Source: Rhodococcus sp. ABRD24
GTDB taxonomy: Bacteria > Actinomycetota > Actinomycetes > Mycobacteriales > Mycobacteriaceae
DNA length: 64,000 bases
Assembly (NCBI RefSeq): GCF_004328705.1
Contig: NZ_CP035319.1
Location: 4,216,001-4,280,000 of the forward strand
Direction: 5' to 3'
The position numbers and the translations under genes are program-made. How positions within the stretch are numbered: the stretch's first letter is position 1; each line of letters begins with the position of its first letter. This document shows, in pieces, positions 16,925-25,638 of this stretch. The notes under the pieces are model-generated. The model had not been told where the DNA came from. It searched no databases and saw only the letters and a list, made by a program, of their open reading frames with translations.

Positions 16925-18139
16925 GTGAGGAGTCAGCCCCATGTGCTCGGGATCGTGCTCGCCGGCGGCGAGGGCAAGCGCCTGTACCCGCTGACGGCCG
17001 ACCGCGCCAAGCCCGCCGTCCCGTTCGGTGGGGCCTATCGGCTCATCGACTTCGTGCTCAGCAATCTGGTCAACGCGGGCTATCTCCGCATCTGCGTGCT
17101 CACCCAGTACAAGTCGCATTCCTTGGATCGGCACATTTCCCAGACCTGGCGGCTGTCGGGATTCGCGGGCGAATACATCACGCCCGTCCCGGCGCAGCAG
17201 CGGCTCGGCCCACGTTGGTACACCGGAAGCGCCGATGCGATCTTCCAGTCTCTGAATCTGGTGTACGACGAGGACCCGGAGTACATCGTCGTGTTCGGTG
17301 CCGACCATGTGTACCGGATGGACCCCGAGCAGATGGTGCAGCATCACATCGACTCGGGCGCCGGCGTCACCGTCGCTGGCATCCGGGTGCCGCGCAGTGA
17401 GGCGTTCGCCTTCGGCTGCATCGACAGTGACGAGTCGGGAAGGATCACCCAGTTCCTGGAGAAGCCTGCCCACCCGCCGGGCACTCCGGACGATCCGAAC
17501 GTCACGTTCGCGTCGATGGGTAACTATGTGTTCACCACGAAGGTTCTCGTCGACGCGATCCGTGCCGATTCCGAGAATTCCGACTCGGACCACGACATGG
17601 GTGGCGACATCATTCCCGCGCTGGTCGATGCGGGGATTGCGTCCGTCTACGACTTCAAGAACAACATCGTTCCCGGTGCCACCGACCGCGATCGGGGGTA
17701 CTGGCGCGACGTCGGCACCATCGACGCCTTCTATGACGCGCACATGGATCTGGTGTCGGTGCACCCGGTGTTCAACCTCTACAACCGGCGCTGGCCCATC
17801 CGGGGAGGTGCCGAGAACCTGGCGCCCGCGAAGTTCGTCAAGGGCGGCCTGGCGCAGGAGTCCGTCGTCGGCGCGGGCTCGATCCTGTCCGCGGCCACGG
17901 TTCGTAATTCGGTGCTCAGTTCCAACGTGATGGTCGAGGACGGCGCGACCGTCGAGGGCAGCGTCCTGATGCCCGGCGTGCGGGTGGGCAAGGGTGCCGT
18001 GGTGCGGCGCGCGATCCTCGACAAGAACGTCGTCGTGGGGGAGGGCGAGATCATCGGCGTCGACCTCGAGCGCGACCGGCAGCGCTTTGCCGTCAGCAAC
18101 GGCGGTGTCGTCGCGATCGGCAAGGGTGTGTGGATCTAG
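16925..18139 (+). CDS. glgC: Glucose-1-phosphate adenylyltransferase
   Basis: ADP-glucose pyrophosphorylase making the donor for glgA/GlgM. The N-terminal nucleotidyltransferase motif [26 protein letters not shown] and [10 protein letters not shown] are followed by [11 protein letters not shown] and the [12 protein letters not shown] metal site. The C-terminal third is a left-handed beta-helix ([19 protein letters not shown]). 404 aa equals the length I recall for mycobacterial GlgC. GTG 16925 is preferred over the longer frame from 16739, which runs into glgA; TAGGTT 7 nt upstream supports it. The 3' end is 3 nt from the convergent O-methyltransferase. Confidence 0.96.
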   Translation: MRSQPHVLGIVLAGGEGKRLYPLTADRAKPAVPFGGAYRLIDFVLSNLVNAGYLRICVLTQYKSHSLDRHISQTWRLSGFAGEYITPVPAQQRLGPRWYTGSADAIFQSLNLVYDEDPEYIVVFGADHVYRMDPEQMVQHHIDSGAGVTVAGIRVPRSEAFAFGCIDSDESGRITQFLEKPAHPPGTPDDPNVTFASMGNYVFTTKVLVDAIRADSENSDSDHDMGGDIIPALVDAGIASVYDFKNNIVPGATDRDRGYWRDVGTIDAFYDAHMDLVSVHPVFNLYNRRWPIRGGAENLAPAKFVKGGLAQESVVGAGSILSAATVRNSVLSSNVMVEDGATVEGSVLMPGVRVGKGAVVRRAILDKNVVVGEGEIIGVDLERDRQRFAVSNGGVVAIGKGVWI

Positions 18140-18142
18140 GCG

Positions 18143-18775
18143 TCAGATCCTGGCGGCGCAGAGCAGTCCGTCGCCCACCGGGAGCAGCACGCGCATGAGC
18201 CGATCGTCGTCGGCGACAGCCCGAGCAGCCTCCCGTACCGCGACCGTGGCGGCATCCCGCTGCGTCGGGTCCGGGACGCGTCCACCGAGCAGCGCGTTGT
18301 GCAGCACGATCACACCCCCGGGTCGCAGCAGCCGCACACCCTCGCGGACGTAGTGCGGATGGTCGGTGGGGGAGCTGTCGACGAACACCAGGTCGTACGC
18401 CGAGTCGGCGAGCCGGGGAAGCACGTCCAGGGCTCGGCCGTTGATCAGCCGGGTGCGTGACGGGGCGACGCCGGCGAACCGGAACGCCTGCTTTGCCGCG
18501 CGCTGGTGCTCGGGCTCGCTGTCGATCGTGGTGAGGACGCCGTCTTCGCGCATCCCGCGGAGTAACCACAGGCCGCTCACGCCGGCTCCGGTACCGACCT
18601 CCACCACGGTCTTCGCATCGAGCATCTTGGCGAACAGGGCCAGTGCGGCGCCGACCGGTGGCGGCACCGGGGCGGCGCCGAGATCCGAGGCACTGTCTCG
18701 TGCAGCGGCGAGCACCTCGTCCTCGAGGATCGTGTCCTCTGCGTGGGTGAGAATCCGTTCGGCATTCGTGTGCAC
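18143..18775 (-). CDS. O-methyltransferase (Rv1220c-like)
   Basis: Class I SAM-dependent O-methyltransferase of the catechol/caffeoyl-CoA type (methyltransf_3). The SAM motif [15 protein letters not shown] is near residue 57 and the [15 protein letters not shown] region contains the putative metal Asp. The [15 protein letters not shown] segment with its NALLGG metal/substrate loop is also present. 210 aa is typical. Rv1220c occupies the same position beside sigE in M. tuberculosis. GTG 18775 has TAGCCT 7 nt upstream. The substrate is unknown; linkage to sigE is conserved but unexplained. Confidence 0.9.
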   Translation of the reverse strand: MHTNAERILTHAEDTILEDEVLAAARDSASDLGAAPVPPPVGAALALFAKMLDAKTVVEVGTGAGVSGLWLLRGMREDGVLTTIDSEPEHQRAAKQAFRFAGVAPSRTRLINGRALDVLPRLADSAYDLVFVDSSPTDHPHYVREGVRLLRPGGVIVLHNALLGGRVPDPTQRDAATVAVREAARAVADDDRLMRVLLPVGDGLLCAARI

Positions 18776-18782
18776 GATCTAG

Positions 18783-18788
18783 AGGCTA
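18783..18788 (-). promoter_or_regulatory. Predicted -10 box TAGCCT for the O-methyltransferase
   Basis: TAGCCT ends 7 nt before the GTG at 18775; no ribosome site is seen, so the transcript is likely leaderless. Confidence 0.5.
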
Positions 18789-18832
18789 TCCTTGCTCCGC
18801 CGTAGAGATCGCCAGGCTCGCTCGTGGCGAAA

Positions 18833-18851
18833 TTCTCAGGCCCCGCTCAGG
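18833..18851 (+). promoter_or_regulatory. MprA-box-like direct repeat upstream of sigE
   Basis: Two 8-mers, TTCTCAGG and CGCTCAGG, are separated by 3 bp (CCC). This is the published layout of mycobacterial MprA boxes (two loose 8-bp direct repeats, 3-bp gap, 19 bp total). MprAB controls sigE in M. tuberculosis. The site is about 190 bp before the sigE start. Confidence 0.45.
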
Positions 18852-18948
18852 TTGCTCATATTCCGTCCATATCGCGATGCGAGAGGGTGATTGCAACGCC
18901 GGAGGAGTAGACCGCACGGCGTGAAGATCGCGATGGGAACGGAGCGAG

Positions 18949-18974
18949 GGAACAATTCCGCAGGCTCGGGAGTT
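18949..18974 (+). promoter_or_regulatory. Possible ECF (SigE/SigH-type) promoter of sigE
   Basis: GGAAC at 18949-18953 and GTT at 18972-18974, with an 18-bp gap, resemble the GGAAC...GTT promoters used by SigE and SigH. It would give a leader of roughly 55 nt to the sigE start. The match is short, so support is modest. Confidence 0.3.
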
Positions 18975-19038
18975 GAATCCCTCGAATACCGCATCTGTCG
19001 CGGTTCGCGGTCCTGAGTAGGAGGATCCACCCATCCAC

Positions 19039-19722
19039 ATGATGAATGCCGATCGCACACTCACCGAAACCCCCCACAGCTTCGTCTCGGCGGGCACAGC
19101 AACAGGTGTGTCCGAACTCGGCATGGGCGACGCAACATCGGATCTGAACGACCTCTCGGGCACCGCTGTGTTCGACGCCACCGGCGACAAGTCCGCGATG
19201 CCCTCGTGGGACGAGTTGGTCCGCGAGCACGGCGATCGTGTCTACCGCCTCGCTTACCGGCTCTCCGGCGACGCCCAGGATGCCGAGGATCTCACCCAGG
19301 ACACATTCATCCGGGTCTTCCGCTCGTTGCAGAACTACCAGCCCGGCACCTTCGAGGGATGGTTGCACCGCATCACCACCAACCTGTTCCTGGACATGGT
19401 TCGCCGCCGCAACCGCATCCGGATGGAAGCGCTGCCGGAGGACTACGACCGCGTGCCCTCCGACTCGCCCAACCCTGAGCAGATCTACCACGACGCTCGC
19501 CTGGCCCCCGATCTGCAGACCGCATTGGACTCACTGGCGCCGGAGTTCCGCGCCGCAGTCGTACTGTGTGACATCGAAGGCCTGTCTTACGAGGAGATCG
19601 GTGCGACACTGGGCGTGAAGCTGGGTACCGTGCGCAGCCGCATCCATCGAGGACGGCAAGCGCTGCGCGAGCACCTCGCGGCAAATGGGAAGGTTGAATC
19701 CGATCAGATCGGTGTCGGGTAG
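19039..19722 (+). CDS. sigE: ECF sigma factor SigE
   Basis: Extracytoplasmic-function sigma factor for envelope stress. Region 2 (about residues 65-125) shows [20 protein letters not shown] and [20 protein letters not shown], with [13 protein letters not shown] after it. Region 4 (about 155-212) shows the helix-turn-helix [21 protein letters not shown] poorly conserved N-terminal tail of ~60 residues precedes region 2, as in mycobacterial SigE. ATG 19039 and 19042 are both possible. AGGAGG is about 15 nt upstream, rather far, so the exact start is uncertain. rseA follows after 16 nt, then htrA and tatB. Confidence 0.95.
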   Translation: MMNADRTLTETPHSFVSAGTATGVSELGMGDATSDLNDLSGTAVFDATGDKSAMPSWDELVREHGDRVYRLAYRLSGDAQDAEDLTQDTFIRVFRSLQNYQPGTFEGWLHRITTNLFLDMVRRRNRIRMEALPEDYDRVPSDSPNPEQIYHDARLAPDLQTALDSLAPEFRAAVVLCDIEGLSYEEIGATLGVKLGTVRSRIHRGRQALREHLAANGKVESDQIGVG

Positions 19723-19738
19723 CTATCAGGAGGGTTTG

Positions 19739-20095
19739 ATGACGCAGGCGCGCAGACCTCGTCAGTTCGGCTCGACTGAGCACTTGGCGAGCGAGGCGAT
19801 GGCGGCCTACGTGGACGGCGAGCTTCGAATGAACGCCTACCTCCGCGCCTCCCAGCATCTAGCGCTGTGCCCGGAATGCGCGGCAGAAGTCGATGCTCAG
19901 CAGCAGGCCCGAATCGCTTTGCGGCATGCGGGCGAGGTATCGATGCCGAGTTCCCTGCTCGGCCTGCTCAGCCAGATTCCGCGCTGCCACCCCGCGGAGC
20001 CGGACCCTGCGCCCGTCGATTCCGCACCCGGCATCATCTCCGTCGACCGCAACAGTGAGCTGGCTCGTCGCTGGCCGTTCCGTCGGCGCCACTGA
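19739..20095 (+). CDS. rseA: Anti-sigma factor RseA
   Basis: Zinc-associated anti-sigma factor predicted to sequester SigE. The ZAS motif H-x3-C-x2-C is visible as HLALCPECAAE, preceded by the EAMAAYVDGELRMNAY helix. No transmembrane helix is present, so it is soluble, as in mycobacteria. ATG 19739 is fixed by AGGAGGG ending 4 nt upstream; a longer frame from 19685 overlaps sigE and is rejected. 118 aa is shorter than the ~154 aa I recall for M. tuberculosis RseA, lacking some C-terminal sequence. It lies 16 nt after sigE, clearly an operon. Confidence 0.92.
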   Translation: MTQARRPRQFGSTEHLASEAMAAYVDGELRMNAYLRASQHLALCPECAAEVDAQQQARIALRHAGEVSMPSSLLGLLSQIPRCHPAEPDPAPVDSAPGIISVDRNSELARRWPFRRRH

Positions 20096-20165
20096 CGGCG
20101 CCGCGGACGGTCCGGGCATCCCATCGGTGATACTGGCTTGCGTGATTGACGCAGACGAGGGGGAC

Positions 20166-20177
20166 ATGCGCGCGTGA
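20166..20177 (+). other. Minimal upstream ORF overlapping the htrA start
   Basis: ATG CGC GCG TGA: a three-codon ORF with a GAGGGGG ribosome site 2-3 nt before it. Its TGA overlaps the htrA GTG (GTGA). It could load ribosomes for htrA by termination-reinitiation, or be coincidental. Confidence 0.3.
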
Positions 20178-21682
20178 CGGATGACTCGACCACACCGGCG
20201 ACGCCGAATGGCGGCACCCCGCATCCGGGCCCGGACGATCGCCCCGAGGCGCCACGGCTCGCGCCCCGCCCGGTCTACCGCCCCCATATCGATCACGCAT
20301 CGCAGCACGCGTTCGGCCGCCCACGCGGCGTCGACGGATCGTTCGAACCGACTGCCGTCGGCAGCGGGCGCCCGCAGGTGCGTGTGGGCTCGCCCGACGC
20401 GGTTCTCGCGGAGGCCTTCGGTCGCCCGGACGGCGAGCCGGACTCGCTCCAGCGCGGTCCTGAACCCGTAACCATCGATGCCGCTGAGGCCGATGTCCCT
20501 GCCGATCCGTGGCGTGATCCAGCTGCCCCGGCCCGGCTGGGCGCCCCCGCCGAGCGCCCCGAAGGTCCCGTGCCCCTACCGGCTGCCCCCAAACTGGGCG
20601 TGCGTGACGTGCTCTTCGGCGAACGCATCGCACCTAAGGCGCTGGCGACCCTGGGTGCGCTCGCACTCGTCATCGGACTGGTGGGCGGTCTCGTCGGGAG
20701 CGCCGTCACCTCGGACCGCGGCGCGCTCACGAGCGAGCGGGTGACGCTGTCGCAGTCCGGCGGCGACGTCGATGCACCGCAGGGACAGATCGCCGCCGTC
20801 GCAGGCGCGGTGCTCCCGGCTGTCGTGTCGGTTCAGGTGGCGCTCGGGGAGCAGTCCGGGACCGGTTCCGGTGTCGTCGTCGACGGTGCGGGCTACATCG
20901 TCACCAACAATCACGTGATCTCGATGGCGGCGGCGAAGCCGGACGCCGCCACGATCAGGGTGACGTTTTCCGACGGCACCAAGGTGCCCGCACGGATTGT
21001 CGGCCGTGACACCAAGACCGACCTGGCGGTCCTCGAGACCGAGGTCGACAATCTGACGGTCGCGCAACTCGGCAGCTCGGCCGACGTGCGGGTCGGTCAG
21101 GACGTCGTCGCTGTCGGGTCCCCGCTGGGCCTCAACAAGACTGTTACCCGGGGCATCGTCAGCGCCCTGAATCGGCCGGTGCGCCTGACCGGCGAGGGGA
21201 CGGACACCGACGCGGTGATCGACGCGGTCCAGACCGACGCCGCGATCAACCCCGGCAACTCGGGCGGCCCTCTGGTCGACATGGAGGGCAGGGTCATCGG
21301 CATCAACTCGGCGATCCGGTCCGAGAGCGGCGGCTCGGTGGGACTCGGGTTCGCGATTCCGATCGACGACGTCACAGCCGTCGCGCAGGAGTTGATCCGG
21401 AACGGTGTCATGCACCACCCCGAGATCGGGGTGAACGCTCGGACCGTCATCAACGATGTGACCAGCGGCGCCGAGGTCGCGAACGTTCAGTCCGGCAGCC
21501 CCGCGCAGAAGGCGGGTGTCGCCGAGGGCGATGTGATCGTCAAGGTCGGCGACCGATCCGTGAGCAGCGCGGACGAGCTGGTTGTCGCGGTGCACGACCA
21601 GAAGGTCGGGGCGCCGGTCACGGTGCAGCTGATTCGCTCCGGCCGGCCCGTGGACGTCCAAGTGACGCCCACGTCGGACTGA
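20174..21682 (+). CDS. htrA: HtrA-type membrane serine protease
   Basis: Membrane-anchored HtrA/DegP-type protease for envelope protein quality control. A long cytosolic Pro-rich N-terminus (about residues 1-155) precedes one membrane helix (near 157-178, LGALALVIGLVGGLVG). The trypsin-like domain follows, with triad His247 (TNNHVIS), Asp283 (TKTDLAV) and Ser363 (NPGNSGGPL). A C-terminal PDZ domain (SPAQKAGVAEGDVIVKVGD) occupies about 415-500. GTG 20174 is the conventional start and overlaps a tiny upstream ORF. The gene follows sigE-rseA, as in mycobacteria, where HtrA belongs to the SigE stress response. Confidence 0.95.
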   Translation: MTDDSTTPATPNGGTPHPGPDDRPEAPRLAPRPVYRPHIDHASQHAFGRPRGVDGSFEPTAVGSGRPQVRVGSPDAVLAEAFGRPDGEPDSLQRGPEPVTIDAAEADVPADPWRDPAAPARLGAPAERPEGPVPLPAAPKLGVRDVLFGERIAPKALATLGALALVIGLVGGLVGSAVTSDRGALTSERVTLSQSGGDVDAPQGQIAAVAGAVLPAVVSVQVALGEQSGTGSGVVVDGAGYIVTNNHVISMAAAKPDAATIRVTFSDGTKVPARIVGRDTKTDLAVLETEVDNLTVAQLGSSADVRVGQDVVAVGSPLGLNKTVTRGIVSALNRPVRLTGEGTDTDAVIDAVQTDAAINPGNSGGPLVDMEGRVIGINSAIRSESGGSVGLGFAIPIDDVTAVAQELIRNGVMHHPEIGVNARTVINDVTSGAEVANVQSGSPAQKAGVAEGDVIVKVGDRSVSSADELVVAVHDQKVGAPVTVQLIRSGRPVDVQVTPTSD

Positions 21683-21742
21683 CGAATTCTGTCCACTCTG
21701 TGATTTTTGCGGATCGTCCGAGCGATACTCGCCTCGGGCACG

Positions 21743-21748
21743 TACGCT
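21743..21748 (+). promoter_or_regulatory. Predicted -10 box TACGCT for tatB
   Basis: TACGCT ends 6 nt before the tatB GTG at 21755, suggesting a separate leaderless promoter inside the sigE-htrA cluster. Confidence 0.5.
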
Positions 21749-21754
21749 GAACCC

Positions 21755-22162
21755 GTGTTTGGCAACATCGGCTGGGGCGAGTTCATGGTGCTCCTCATCG
21801 CAGCGCTCGTCATCCTCGGACCCGAGCGGCTGCCCGGCGCGGTCAGCTGGGTCACCAAGAGCCTTCGGCAGGTGCGCGAGTACGCCTCCGGCGCGAGCCA
21901 GCAACTCAAGGACGAGCTGGGTCCGGAGTTCGACGATCTCCGCAAGCCGCTCGCCGATCTGAACCAGCTGCGGGGGATGACGCCGCGCGCAGTCATCACC
22001 AAGCACCTGCTCGACGGTGACGACTCGGTCATCAGCGGAACCTTCGATGGCAAGCCGTTCGCCAACGGGTCCCCGAACAACTCCTCGATACCGAAATCGG
22101 TGCCCTCGTCCCCGCCGCTCGCGGCGAACGAGCGTCCGCCGGTCGACCCGGACGCCACATAG
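21755..22162 (+). CDS. tatB: Sec-independent translocase subunit TatB
   Basis: TatB subunit of the twin-arginine translocase. The N-terminal membrane helix ([19 protein letters not shown]) is followed by the conserved LGPERLPGA hinge and the amphipathic helix [17 protein letters not shown]. The low-complexity C-terminal tail is Pro/Ser-rich. 135 aa is typical of actinobacterial TatB. GTG 21755 is chosen because VFGNIGWGE starts the family sequence and the -10 box lies just upstream. The Tat/lipobox amidase at 61.7 kb would be one client of this pathway. Confidence 0.93.
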   Translation: MFGNIGWGEFMVLLIAALVILGPERLPGAVSWVTKSLRQVREYASGASQQLKDELGPEFDDLRKPLADLNQLRGMTPRAVITKHLLDGDDSVISGTFDGKPFANGSPNNSSIPKSVPSSPPLAANERPPVDPDAT

Positions 22163-22219
22163 GGACCAGATCTCACCCGGGCGGGCTATCGGCGGGGGTG
22201 GTGGCGAACCCGCTGCGAT

Positions 22220-23074
22220 TCAGAGCAGTCCGCCACCGAAGAAGGTCGAGAGTGCTGGCACCGGGTTCGCGGCGGTGGTGGTGTTCGCCACCGCAACAAC
22301 AACGGCGGCGAGCGACAGCAACGCCGATAGGACACCGAACGAACCCAGCACGCGGCGCGTCGACCGGTCGGACAGCCCCGTTCTCGCAAATCGCCTCCAC
22401 AAGAGCACGCTCGTACCGATGAGGGTGGCTGCCACAATCACAGAGATCACCGCCATGGCCGCGTGATATCGAGAAAAGTCGTTGATCATCGCGTCGAGGG
22501 CAGGAGAGGTGTGGCTACCGGCCGCCAGTTGCTGCCTCACCTGGCCGAGCGAATCGCCGAGATCCCCCTTGTCTTCGCCGACCGGCAGCATCGGAAACAG
22601 CGACGAGAAGGGCGCCGCAGCGCCCTGGACGTTGGCCGTCACCACCAACAAGGAGAACAGCGCGAGTATCGAGGCGAGTACACCTCCCGTCGCGAGGGCG
22701 ACTCTCCTCACCGCTCCGAGACCGCTGGCCTGCAGGTAGGACTTCCAGAGAAGATTGCCGAGCGCGACGACGACGGCCAGCAAGATCGCAGCAATCACGG
22801 CCTTGACGGCGTGGAAGCGAAACCAGTAGTCGACGACGCTTTCCAGATCCGGCGAGAAATCCCCGGCGCCGAAACTCCAGTATCCGACGAACGCCTCACG
22901 GAAGGCTCCGGCGATGTGCTCCCCATCGAAGTGGCCACTGCCCGGAGCGCTCGCCGCCAACCCGCTCGGGGCCACGAAGAGAGCGCCGACGAGGGCGGCA
23001 GCGATGGCCGCGAGGGCTGTCAGCGCGCGAACTGGGACGCCCACGGGTGGGGGTGGGGAGACGGTGTTGCACAA
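22220..23074 (-). CDS. Conserved membrane protein of unknown function
   Basis: Unrecognised integral membrane protein of ~284 aa. An N-terminal hydrophobic stretch (TALAAIAAALVGALFVAPSG), possibly a signal peptide ending LAASA, precedes an exposed segment rich in Phe/Tyr/Trp (FREAFVGYWSFGAGDF). Membrane helices follow at about 85-110, 128-150, 205-225 and 243-262, all estimated by eye. The second extracytoplasmic loop carries FSSLFPMLPVGEDKGDLG. I place the start at a TTG, 7 nt after GAGGAGG; an in-frame GTG 30 nt upstream lies before that ribosome site. It is convergent with tatB and downstream of mrp on the same strand, with an 86-nt gap counting from the longer frame. Confidence 0.65.
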   Translation of the reverse strand: MCNTVSPPPPVGVPVRALTALAAIAAALVGALFVAPSGLAASAPGSGHFDGEHIAGAFREAFVGYWSFGAGDFSPDLESVVDYWFRFHAVKAVIAAILLAVVVALGNLLWKSYLQASGLGAVRRVALATGGVLASILALFSLLVVTANVQGAAAPFSSLFPMLPVGEDKGDLGDSLGQVRQQLAAGSHTSPALDAMINDFSRYHAAMAVISVIVAATLIGTSVLLWRRFARTGLSDRSTRRVLGSFGVLSALLSLAAVVVAVANTTTAANPVPALSTFFGGGLL

Positions 23075-23190
23075 GGAGATTCCTCCTCGGTCGGAGATCT
23101 CCACCCGACGGATGAGGGCGCCTGGGCCGGTCCTCCGGTCGGAAAGGGCCGTTCCGGCTTGCCTGGTGTGGTGGCGATCGATGCGGGGTT

Positions 23191-24327
23191 CTACAGGTGC
23201 CGGGTGGTGTCGATACCCAGGGACATGCCGGCCAGCCCGCGGGCGCGGACGGAGAGCTTGTCCGCGATCTCGCGGAGCACCGTTCCGGCTGGGGAGTCCG
23301 GGGCGCTCAGGACGATCGGCAGGCCCGCGTCGCCACCTTCACGGACGGCCTGCTCGAGCGGAATCTGGCCCAGCAGCGGCACGCTCGCCCCGACGGCCTT
23401 GGTGAGGCGATCCGCGACGGCCTGACCGCCGCCGGAACCGAAAACCTCCATGCGGGTGCCGTCGGGCAGTTCCATCCAGGACATGTTCTCGACCACGCCG
23501 GCGATACGCTGGCGGGTCTGTAGAGCGATCGCGCCGGCGCGCTCGGCGACCTCGGCGGCCGCCTGCTGCGGCGTGGTGACGACGAGGATCTCGGCACCCG
23601 GGATCAGCTGGGCCACCGAGATTGCGACGTCGCCGGTGCCGGGCGGAAGGTCCAGCAAGAGCACGTCCAGATCGCCCCAGAAGACATCGGCGAGGAACTG
23701 CTGCAGCGCGCGGTGCAGCATCGGCCCGCGCCAGACGACCGGAGTATTGCCCTGGGTGAACTGCGCGATCGAGATGAGCTTCACATCGTGTGCCTGCGGC
23801 GGCATGATCATCCGCTCGACCTGCGTGGGTTTGGCATCGGTGCCGAGCATGCGGGGCACGGAATGGCCGTAGATATCGGCGTCGAGCACGCCCACCGACA
23901 GGCCCTTCGCTGCCATCGCGGCGGCGAGGTTGACTGTGACGCTGGACTTTCCGACGCCACCCTTGCCGGATGCCACCGCGTACACGCGGGTGAGCGAGCC
24001 GGGCTGGGCGAACGGGATCACCGGCTCGGTGGAGTCGCCACGCAGCGAGCGACGCAGTTCGGTGCGCTGTTCGTCGTTCATGACGTCGAGTTCGACGCGA
24101 ATGGCGCCCGCGCCTTCGACATCTGCGACGGCCTTGGTCACACGTTCGGTGATCTCGGTTCGCAGCGGGCAGCCCGCAGTGGTGAGGTAGATGCCGATGT
24201 CGACACTGCCGTCGTCGCCGATCTCGATGCTCTTGACCATCCCGAGTTCGGTGATGGGTTTGCGAATCTCGGGGTCCTGCACGCGGGACAGTGCGGTGCG
24301 GACGGCGGTCTCGCTCAGGGCTGCCAT
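23191..24327 (-). CDS. mrp: Mrp/ApbC iron-sulfur cluster carrier ATPase
   Basis: P-loop ATPase of the Mrp/ApbC/NBP35 family that carries Fe-S clusters to target proteins. The N-terminal MIP18 (DUF59) domain covers about residues 5-85. The deviant Walker A GKGGVGKSSVT is near residue 120, followed by DADIYGHSVPRMLG and LLLDLPPGTGD (Walker B). ATG 24327 is chosen over 24336 because TACCAT ends exactly 7 nt upstream (leaderless). 378 aa is normal. The gene keeps its place near the lytic transglycosylase as in M. tuberculosis (Rv1229c-Rv1230c). Confidence 0.94.
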   Translation of the reverse strand: MAALSETAVRTALSRVQDPEIRKPITELGMVKSIEIGDDGSVDIGIYLTTAGCPLRTEITERVTKAVADVEGAGAIRVELDVMNDEQRTELRRSLRGDSTEPVIPFAQPGSLTRVYAVASGKGGVGKSSVTVNLAAAMAAKGLSVGVLDADIYGHSVPRMLGTDAKPTQVERMIMPPQAHDVKLISIAQFTQGNTPVVWRGPMLHRALQQFLADVFWGDLDVLLLDLPPGTGDVAISVAQLIPGAEILVVTTPQQAAAEVAERAGAIALQTRQRIAGVVENMSWMELPDGTRMEVFGSGGGQAVADRLTKAVGASVPLLGQIPLEQAVREGGDAGLPIVLSAPDSPAGTVLREIADKLSVRARGLAGMSLGIDTTRHL

Positions 24328-24334
24328 GCCCACC

Positions 24335-24340
24335 ATGGTA
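24335..24340 (-). promoter_or_regulatory. Predicted -10 box TACCAT for mrp
   Basis: TACCAT on the minus strand, 7 nt before ATG 24327. It overlaps the alternative upstream ATG, which argues against that start. Confidence 0.5.
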
Positions 24341-24390
24341 GGCGGCGCAGTATCACTGGTTACGCGGCAGGTCGGCCGGACCCGGCGTTC

Positions 24391-25494
24391 TCACGCTGCG
24401 GGTCCGGGCGCCGGTGCCGGTGCCGGCGCGGGCGGCGGGCAGAAGACGAGACACGGTAGCGGTGGCAGCCCCGGGATAACCGGAACGGGCATGGGCGCCG
24501 GGACCGCCGCAGGAGCCGGTATTGCAGGCGGCTGACCGGGTTCCGGTGTCGGCGGCACGGTCGTGGGGGGCATGGGAGGCGTGGGGGTTGTGGCCTCACC
24601 CTCGGCATCGACGAGGCGTTGCGGCGGGATCGGAGTGACCGGCACTGCCGGAGCGGCCGTACCGCCCGCCCGGTACCCGGCGGACCAACCGATCACGTTC
24701 GCCGCGTAGGCCGCCGAGTTGTTGTAGCGGAGCACGGCCCGCATCTCCTGGGCAGGGTCACGCAGATCGAGCCCGCCGGAGCACAGGTAGCTTGCTGCGG
24801 CCAATGATGAGTCGAACACGTTGTTCGGATTCGCGACGCCGTCACCGTTTCCGTCCACGGCGTACCTCGCCCAGGTACTCGGAATGAACTGCATCGGACC
24901 CACGGCGCGGTCATGGACCGGGTCACCGTCGATCACGCCGCGATCGGTGTCGGTGATGATCTCGTTGCCGGCGAGGTGGCCGTTGAGGGTGGGGCCCAGG
25001 ATCGGTGTGATGGTGGTGCCGGCGGTGTCGGTCTGCCCGCCGCCAGCATGCCCGGACTCGATGCGTCCGATCCCCGCGAGCAGGTTCCATTGCAGGCCGC
25101 AGCCTGGCTGACTGCTCGCCATCGTGAGCTCGGCCGCGCGATAGGCGCCCAGCACGATCTCCGGGATGCCGAGTGGTCCGACGATCGCGGGGACCGGCAC
25201 CGAACGCGGCGCGGCTCCCGGCAGCACACCGGTCGGGCTGGGGGGCACCTGCGCAGAGGCGGGCTTGGACGTGCGGAGCTGACGCTCCGGCCGCGGCGCC
25301 GACGGGATCAGCCCGACGGTGGGAATCAGAGCGGCCTGCGCGGCGGGCGGGTCCTGTGCCGGAAGCGGGTGGGTTGCGGCCGCGGATGCGGGCTCTGCTG
25401 GGGGAGTGCTGAACACGCCACCCGCGGAGGACGCTGCAGTCACGAATCCGGCGAGCACGAGGGCGGACACTCCGACAACTCCACGCACGCGCAC
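24391..25494 (-). CDS. Secreted lytic transglycosylase (Rv1230c-like)
   Basis: Exported murein lytic transglycosylase. A signal/anchor segment (residues ~3-27, VVGVSALVLAGFVTAASSAGG) is followed by a Pro/Ala-rich linker. The catalytic SLT/MltB-like domain comes next: GIGRIESGHAGG with catalytic Glu near 144, and VGPMQFIPSTWARYAVDGNGDG. The C-terminus is a Pro/Ala-rich tail ending in an alternating Pro-Ala run. GTG 25494 is chosen because AGAGGGGG lies 7 nt upstream and the signal peptide then begins at the N-terminus; the longer frame from 25620 would bury it. The promoter region carries CRP/MtrA-like sites, consistent with cell-division or wall-remodelling control. Confidence 0.9.
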   Translation of the reverse strand: MRVRGVVGVSALVLAGFVTAASSAGGVFSTPPAEPASAAATHPLPAQDPPAAQAALIPTVGLIPSAPRPERQLRTSKPASAQVPPSPTGVLPGAAPRSVPVPAIVGPLGIPEIVLGAYRAAELTMASSQPGCGLQWNLLAGIGRIESGHAGGGQTDTAGTTITPILGPTLNGHLAGNEIITDTDRGVIDGDPVHDRAVGPMQFIPSTWARYAVDGNGDGVANPNNVFDSSLAAASYLCSGGLDLRDPAQEMRAVLRYNNSAAYAANVIGWSAGYRAGGTAAPAVPVTPIPPQRLVDAEGEATTPTPPMPPTTVPPTPEPGQPPAIPAPAAVPAPMPVPVIPGLPPLPCLVFCPPPAPAPAPAPGPAA

Positions 25495-25568
25495 TCGACT
25501 ACCCCCTCTTGCAGGCGGACCTGCATCCACATTCGAACCGGGCTTCCGTGAGGTACATCCTCCGGTGA

Positions 25569-25604
25569 TGTGACACACGTTACATATCGGTGACCGGTCG
25601 TGAC
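25569..25604 (+). promoter_or_regulatory. CRP-like palindrome and MtrA-like GTNAC array
   Basis: TGTGA-CACACG-TTACA at 25569-25584 matches the actinobacterial CRP/GlxR consensus TGTGA-N6-TCACA with one mismatch. Overlapping it, GTNAC elements occur at 25570, 25579, 25590 and 25600; the second and third are spaced exactly GTNAC-N6-GTNAC, the layout reported for MtrA. It lies 75-110 bp before the transglycosylase start. Confidence 0.5.
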
Positions 25605-25638
25605 CGGAGAACCGGGGCACGGGGCGGGATCGTCCGGA

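Noticed and set aside
22163..22219. Terminator between tatB and the orphan membrane gene
   Set aside because: The 57-bp gap has no stem longer than a few base pairs.
25495..25620. c-di-AMP (ydaO) riboswitch before the lytic transglycosylase
   Set aside because: I looked for one because related wall hydrolase genes can have it, but only a small GCAGG/CCTGC hairpin is present and the conserved core was not seen.
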